64,000 bases of DNA from JAXDMU01 sp963762435 (lineage in GTDB: Bacteria; Pseudomonadota; Alphaproteobacteria; ATCC43930; CGMCC-115725). Numbering within the stretch: position 1 is the first letter of the stretch; the number at the start of each line of letters is the position of its first letter. The DNA lies in contig CAVXLN010000008.1 of assembly GCA_963762435.1 (NCBI GenBank), positions 62,001 through 126,000 on the forward strand, written 5' to 3'. Both the position numbers and the translations under genes were made by a program. Positions 60,720 through 64,000 of this stretch are shown here, in pieces. The notes under the pieces are model-generated. The model had not been told where the DNA came from and made no database searches. It saw only the letters and a list, made by a program, of their open reading frames with translations.

Positions 60720-60814
60720 ACGGGTCGGTACCCGCCTGAGTTTTCACCCCCTCGGCCTTCCGCAGCCCGCAGAGCACCCCATCTTAAGAGCTGGTTCGGC
60801 GGACAGGATGCCCG

Positions 60815-62077
60815 ATGGAGCTGGTTCTAACCCTCGATGAAGCCGCACCCGCTCGAAAGCGGATCCGGCTGCGGCGGATGCGGTTTCTGGCGACTGGGCT
60901 GCTGATCGTCATGGCGGCGGTGCTTGCCGCGGCATTCCTGCTGAAGCCGCGCTATCCCTGGCTGGCCTGGGTCGAGGCCTTTGCCGAGGCTTCGGTCGTG
61001 GGCGCGCTGGCCGACTGGTTCGCGGTCACCGCCCTCTTCCGCCATCCGCTGGGCTTGCCGATCCCGCACACGGCGATCGTGCCGCGCAACAAGGACCGGA
61101 TCGGCGGCGAGCTCGGCCGCTTCGTCGAGCAGAATTTCCTGACGCCCGCGAACATCATCGCCAAGCTCGAGGAGCTCGACCTGGTCGGGCGCACCGCGCA
61201 ATGGTTCGCCCTCCCGGCCAACAGCCGCCTCGCCGCCCGCTCGGTCCGGCAGCTGGTGCCGCGCTTCTTGAACGCCTTCGACGACCGGCAGATCGAGACG
61301 CTGATCGGCCAGAGTGCCGTACAGTTCATCGACCGGATCGACATCGCCAAAGTGTCGGGCGGCATTCTGGCCGCGATCACCGAAGGTGGGCGGCATCAGG
61401 CCGTGTTCGACGAGATCCTGTACGCGGTCGGTGCCTGGCTCCATCGGAACCGCAGTCTGATCAAGCAGAAATTCGGCGAGAATTCCTCATTCACCCCGGC
61501 CTTCGTCGATGCCTATATCGTCAACAAATTCGTCGACGGCATCATCGATCTCATCGCCGAAGTGTCGGTGACACCGCATCACGAGCTGCGGCGCACCTTC
61601 GACACTTTCCTGCACGACTTCATCCATCGGCTGCAGCATGAGAAGGATTTTCAGGCCAAGGCCGAGCGCTTCAAGCACGATCTGCTCGAGCGGCTCGATC
61701 TCGCCGGCCTGGTGGGCTCGGTCTGGGTCGAGATCAAGCATCAGCTCGTCGCCGATGCCGAATCCGAGGATTCGATCATGGAGGTACAGCTGGGCGATGC
61801 CTTCATGCGCCTCGCCTCAGCCGTGCTCGATGATCAGCCGCTGCGCGAGCGCCTCAGTGCCGAGACCTATCGCCTGATCGAGGCGGGCCTGCTCAATTTC
61901 GGGCACCAGGTCTCGAAGCTGATCGAGGATGTGGTGCGGCGCTGGGATGCGCGCGATGTCTCGGCCAAGATCGAGCTCGAGGTCGGGCGCGACCTGCAAT
62001 TCATCCGCTTGAACGGCACGGTCGTGGGCGGGCTCGCCGGGCTGGCGCTCCATGGGTTGCTGCTGATACTCGCGTAG
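60815..62077 (+). CDS. DUF445 family membrane protein
   Basis: A 420-residue YjiN-type protein: an N-terminal helix (ATGLLIVMAAVLAAAFLL), WVEAFAEASVVGALADWFAVTALFRHPLGLPIPHTAIVPRNKDRIGGELGRFVEQNFL (family signature), a long helical body and a C-terminal membrane helix (GGLAGLALHGLLLILA). Function unknown in general. Confidence 0.9.
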   Translation: MELVLTLDEAAPARKRIRLRRMRFLATGLLIVMAAVLAAAFLLKPRYPWLAWVEAFAEASVVGALADWFAVTALFRHPLGLPIPHTAIVPRNKDRIGGELGRFVEQNFLTPANIIAKLEELDLVGRTAQWFALPANSRLAARSVRQLVPRFLNAFDDRQIETLIGQSAVQFIDRIDIAKVSGGILAAITEGGRHQAVFDEILYAVGAWLHRNRSLIKQKFGENSSFTPAFVDAYIVNKFVDGIIDLIAEVSVTPHHELRRTFDTFLHDFIHRLQHEKDFQAKAERFKHDLLERLDLAGLVGSVWVEIKHQLVADAESEDSIMEVQLGDAFMRLASAVLDDQPLRERLSAETYRLIEAGLLNFGHQVSKLIEDVVRRWDARDVSAKIELEVGRDLQFIRLNGTVVGGLAGLALHGLLLILA

Positions 62078-62151
62078 AGCCCGATGCTATCAGGCCGGCT
62101 CGATCTGATAGCTGAATCGGTCTCTAGTTATTTGATTTAGCGAAGGATTCA

Positions 62152-62178
62152 GATTTCAGGTCGATTCGACCTGAAATC
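62152..62178. terminator. Strong hairpin after the DUF445 gene
   Basis: GATTTCAGGTCG pairs perfectly with CGACCTGAAATC around a three-base loop (62152-62178). No T-run on either side. Intergenic between DUF445 and msrA genes. Confidence 0.55.
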
Positions 62179-62268
62179 ATCCTGCGCTCGCGATCAAATG
62201 CGCGTGAGAGAGGCTGGTGAGGCGTCTTCTTCGTAACCATTCTATGAGGGCGACCGGAGGAACCCGAC

Positions 62269-62988
62269 ATGCCCAAGACACTGAAGCCCTCGCTCCTTAT
62301 CCTCACCACAGCACTGCTGGCCGGCGGCGCTTGGTTCGTCACCGCCCAGTCTTTGGCGGAGGAGGCCGCGCATGTGGTGCCGGCACCCACCGTCGACGAG
62401 CCGTCCGGTGCTGCCGCGACCGAGGAGACGGTGCTGGCGGGCGGCTGCTTCTGGGGCGTCCAGGGCGTGTTCCAGCATGTCCAGGGTGTCACGAGCGCCG
62501 TGTCGGGCTATACCGGCGGCGATGCCGCGACGGCGCACTACCAGCTGGTCGGCACCGACCGGACCGGCCATGCCGAATCGGTCAAGATCACCTTCGATCC
62601 GCATAAGATCAGCTATGGCAAGATCCTGCAGATCTATTTCTCGGTGGCGCACGACCCGACCGAGCTGAATCGTCAGGGCCCGGATTCAGGCTCGCAATAT
62701 CGCTCGGCCCTGTTTCCCACCAGCGACGCGCAGGCCAACGTCGCCAAGGCCTATATCGCACAGCTCGATCAAGCCCATAGCTTCAACGCCAAGATCGTGA
62801 CCACGATCGAGCCGGGCAAGAGCTTCTATCCGGCCGAGGCGTACCATCAGGACTTCCTGACCGAGCACCCGACCTATCCCTACATCGTGTTCAACGACCT
62901 GCCCAAGGTCGCTTCCTTGGAGAAGCTGTTTCCTTCTGCCTACCGATCCGAGCCGGTGCTGGTGGGAACGGCCGCCGCCGCGGATTGA
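62269..62988 (+). CDS. msrA: Exported peptide-methionine (S)-S-oxide reductase
   Basis: A 239-residue enzyme that reduces methionine sulfoxide in proteins. A signal peptide or anchor (LLILTTALLAGGAWFVTAQSLA) places it in the periplasm. AGGCFWGVQGVF holds the catalytic Cys60, then SGYTGGDAATAHYQLVGTDRTGHAESVKI and EAYHQDFL complete the site. No second cysteine exists in the protein, so the resolving cysteine must come from a partner such as thioredoxin-like protein or glutathione. Confidence 0.93.
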   Translation: MPKTLKPSLLILTTALLAGGAWFVTAQSLAEEAAHVVPAPTVDEPSGAAATEETVLAGGCFWGVQGVFQHVQGVTSAVSGYTGGDAATAHYQLVGTDRTGHAESVKITFDPHKISYGKILQIYFSVAHDPTELNRQGPDSGSQYRSALFPTSDAQANVAKAYIAQLDQAHSFNAKIVTTIEPGKSFYPAEAYHQDFLTEHPTYPYIVFNDLPKVASLEKLFPSAYRSEPVLVGTAAAAD

Positions 62989-62994
62989 AGGGAC

Positions 62995-63246
62995 TTATTT
63001 GTGCCGCTCGCGCAGCAGGCGCAGGCGCTGCATGAGCCGGCGGAACGCGAGTGCGCCATGGGCTGATTCGAGCCAGGTCGACATCCCGGCCAGGAGCACG
63101 GCCGCGGCGATCTCGCGATCATGGGGCAGAAAGGCCAGGAGTGCCGCGAATCCAAGCCAGAGCACGATCAACACGAAACGTGCGACACGGCGTGCCTCGA
63201 TGAGCTCGCCTGTCACGGCCAAGCTCTGGTGACCGAAACTACGCAT
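62995..63246 (-). CDS. Small membrane protein
   Basis: An 83-residue protein with two membrane helices (ARFVLIVLWLGFAALLAFLP; IAAAVLLAGMSTWL) and a basic C-terminus. AAGGGG six bases before ATG 63246. Convergent with msrA. Function unknown. Confidence 0.6.
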   Translation of the reverse strand: MRSFGHQSLAVTGELIEARRVARFVLIVLWLGFAALLAFLPHDREIAAAVLLAGMSTWLESAHGALAFRRLMQRLRLLRERHK

Positions 63247-63448
63247 GAACGCCCCTTGGTTCCCGGTCGGCATTGCCGCTTTTGTCGAAGCGGCCCTGTT
63301 GCCGATCAGGAATTGTGAACCATATTTAATGTTTGTCCGTAGCATGCTGGCAAGAGCCCGGCAATGCGCGCTGAGGTGGCGCGGCCCCGTGCCGCGGCTT
63401 CGGTACCGAAATGCATGATGAGCTCCACTCGTGCGTGAGAATGCTTTG

Positions 63449-63955
63449 ATGCGATACAACAAAAGATATAGAGCGCCCCGCCGCTTTCTCCTGCTCGCCG
63501 CCACCCTGTTGACGGCAGGCGCGTCTTCGGCCATGGCGCAGCAGCAGCCGGTTGCCGGCAACTCGGCCGCACCGGACCTCAGCATCACGACGCCCGCCGC
63601 GCCGAACAGCCAGACGATCAAGCCGTTCGACACATCGGATCAGCCGGCCCCGGCGCTCAAGCTGCCGAGCGGGCTCGCGACCGAGCGGAGCCAGGGCAAT
63701 CTGCCGGGCCAGGATCTTACTTTCGGGGCCGATGCCAGCAGCGGTCAGGCGCTCCGCCTGTCGCCGGCCGATGCGGACTCGTATTTCAACTCCAAGGATT
63801 ATGAGCAATCCCTGGAGTTCGCGACGCGGCCGGCGCATGGCGGCAAGACCAGCGCCACGCAGCAATTCGGCAAGGCCGGCGAGGCATTGCTCGGCAATCT
63901 CGCGGTCATGGGCATTGCCGCCGCGATCAACGGCCATCTGCCCGACAGCCAATGA
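63449..63955 (+). CDS. Exported hypothetical protein
   Basis: A 168-residue protein with a signal peptide (RYRAPRRFLLLAATLLTAGASSAMA) and a Gln/Pro/Ser-rich, probably disordered mature part, ending in a helical segment EALLGNLAVMGIAAAINGHLP. GTG 63431 is another possible start. Function unknown. Confidence 0.65.
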   Translation: MRYNKRYRAPRRFLLLAATLLTAGASSAMAQQQPVAGNSAAPDLSITTPAAPNSQTIKPFDTSDQPAPALKLPSGLATERSQGNLPGQDLTFGADASSGQALRLSPADADSYFNSKDYEQSLEFATRPAHGGKTSATQQFGKAGEALLGNLAVMGIAAAINGHLPDSQ

Positions 63956-64000
63956 GCTGATCTGCATCGGCCGGGATTGAACCCCGGCCTCTGGCGGGCC

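Noticed and set aside
63961..64000. T-arm-like sequence at the right edge (minus strand)
   Set aside because: GGCCGGG and CCCGGCC form a hairpin with loop GTTCAAT, but the T-stem phase is wrong for a tRNA and no acceptor with CCA follows. The window ends before it can be judged.

Overview
The window is about 64 kb of high-GC DNA from an alphaproteobacterium, most likely of the Rhodospirillales/Azospirillales type. The reasons are the fdxA-carD pair at the left end, codon use with strong G/C at third positions (which creates many long antisense reading frames), Tat-type signal peptides, and the pairing of a RuBisCO-like protein with a cupin as known from Rhodospirillum rubrum. No rRNA or CRISPR array is seen. 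One complete tRNA gene is present.

Layout. 1-2966: 7Fe ferredoxin, CarD, and two proteins from enzyme families whose catalytic residues are largely gone (a phosphoesterase-like and a nuclease-like protein). 3012-3088: tRNA-Arg(CCT). 3037-19971: a 16.9 kb integrated phage-like element bounded by a 54-bp direct repeat of the tRNA 3' end. It carries a tyrosine integrase, an AlpA-type regulator, a replication initiator gene with iteron-like repeats inside it, a frameshifted small terminase gene, a large terminase split over two frames, a serine recombinase, tail completion protein, tape measure, a tail chaperone with a textbook -1 ribosomal frameshift signal, an HTH-less S24 protein, and a Fic toxin with its antitoxin. 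Portal, capsid, protease and lysis genes are not seen, so it is a cryptic prophage or a satellite-like element.

19972-26454: host metabolic and regulatory genes: RuBisCO-like protein plus cupin (probable methylthio-xylulose phosphate branch of methionine salvage), an acyltransferase, an SDR, a pirin divergent from a LysR regulator, and an unknown. 26699-30055: a two-gene segment that looks acquired and is the best candidate for an undescribed defence system: a GHKL ATPase fused to a PD-(D/E)xK nuclease domain, followed by a protein ending in a HEPN-like R-x4-H motif.

30205-38814: SDR, small membrane protein, metallo-beta-lactamase-fold hydrolase with a 3-hydroxyisobutyrate-dehydrogenase-like enzyme, acyltransferase, HBM-type chemoreceptor, DoxX protein, M20 peptidase, small P-loop kinase. 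38811-42383: a methyltransferase pseudogene with several lesions, split by a 2.85 kb IS1380-type composite insertion that carries an HpcH/HpaI aldolase and has CTAG target duplications. 42384-48968: an operon for surface glycan synthesis on the minus strand (two O-antigen-ligase-like paralogues, one frameshifted, two glycosyltransferases, one large membrane protein). 49222-54441: a complete five-gene peptide-type ABC importer. 54448-63955: hydrolase, cupin, MaoC dehydratase, AraC/SDR pair, LysR with a divergent DoxX/NmrA pair, DUF445 protein, exported MsrA and small proteins.

All functional calls rest on reading motifs by eye. No database search was possible.
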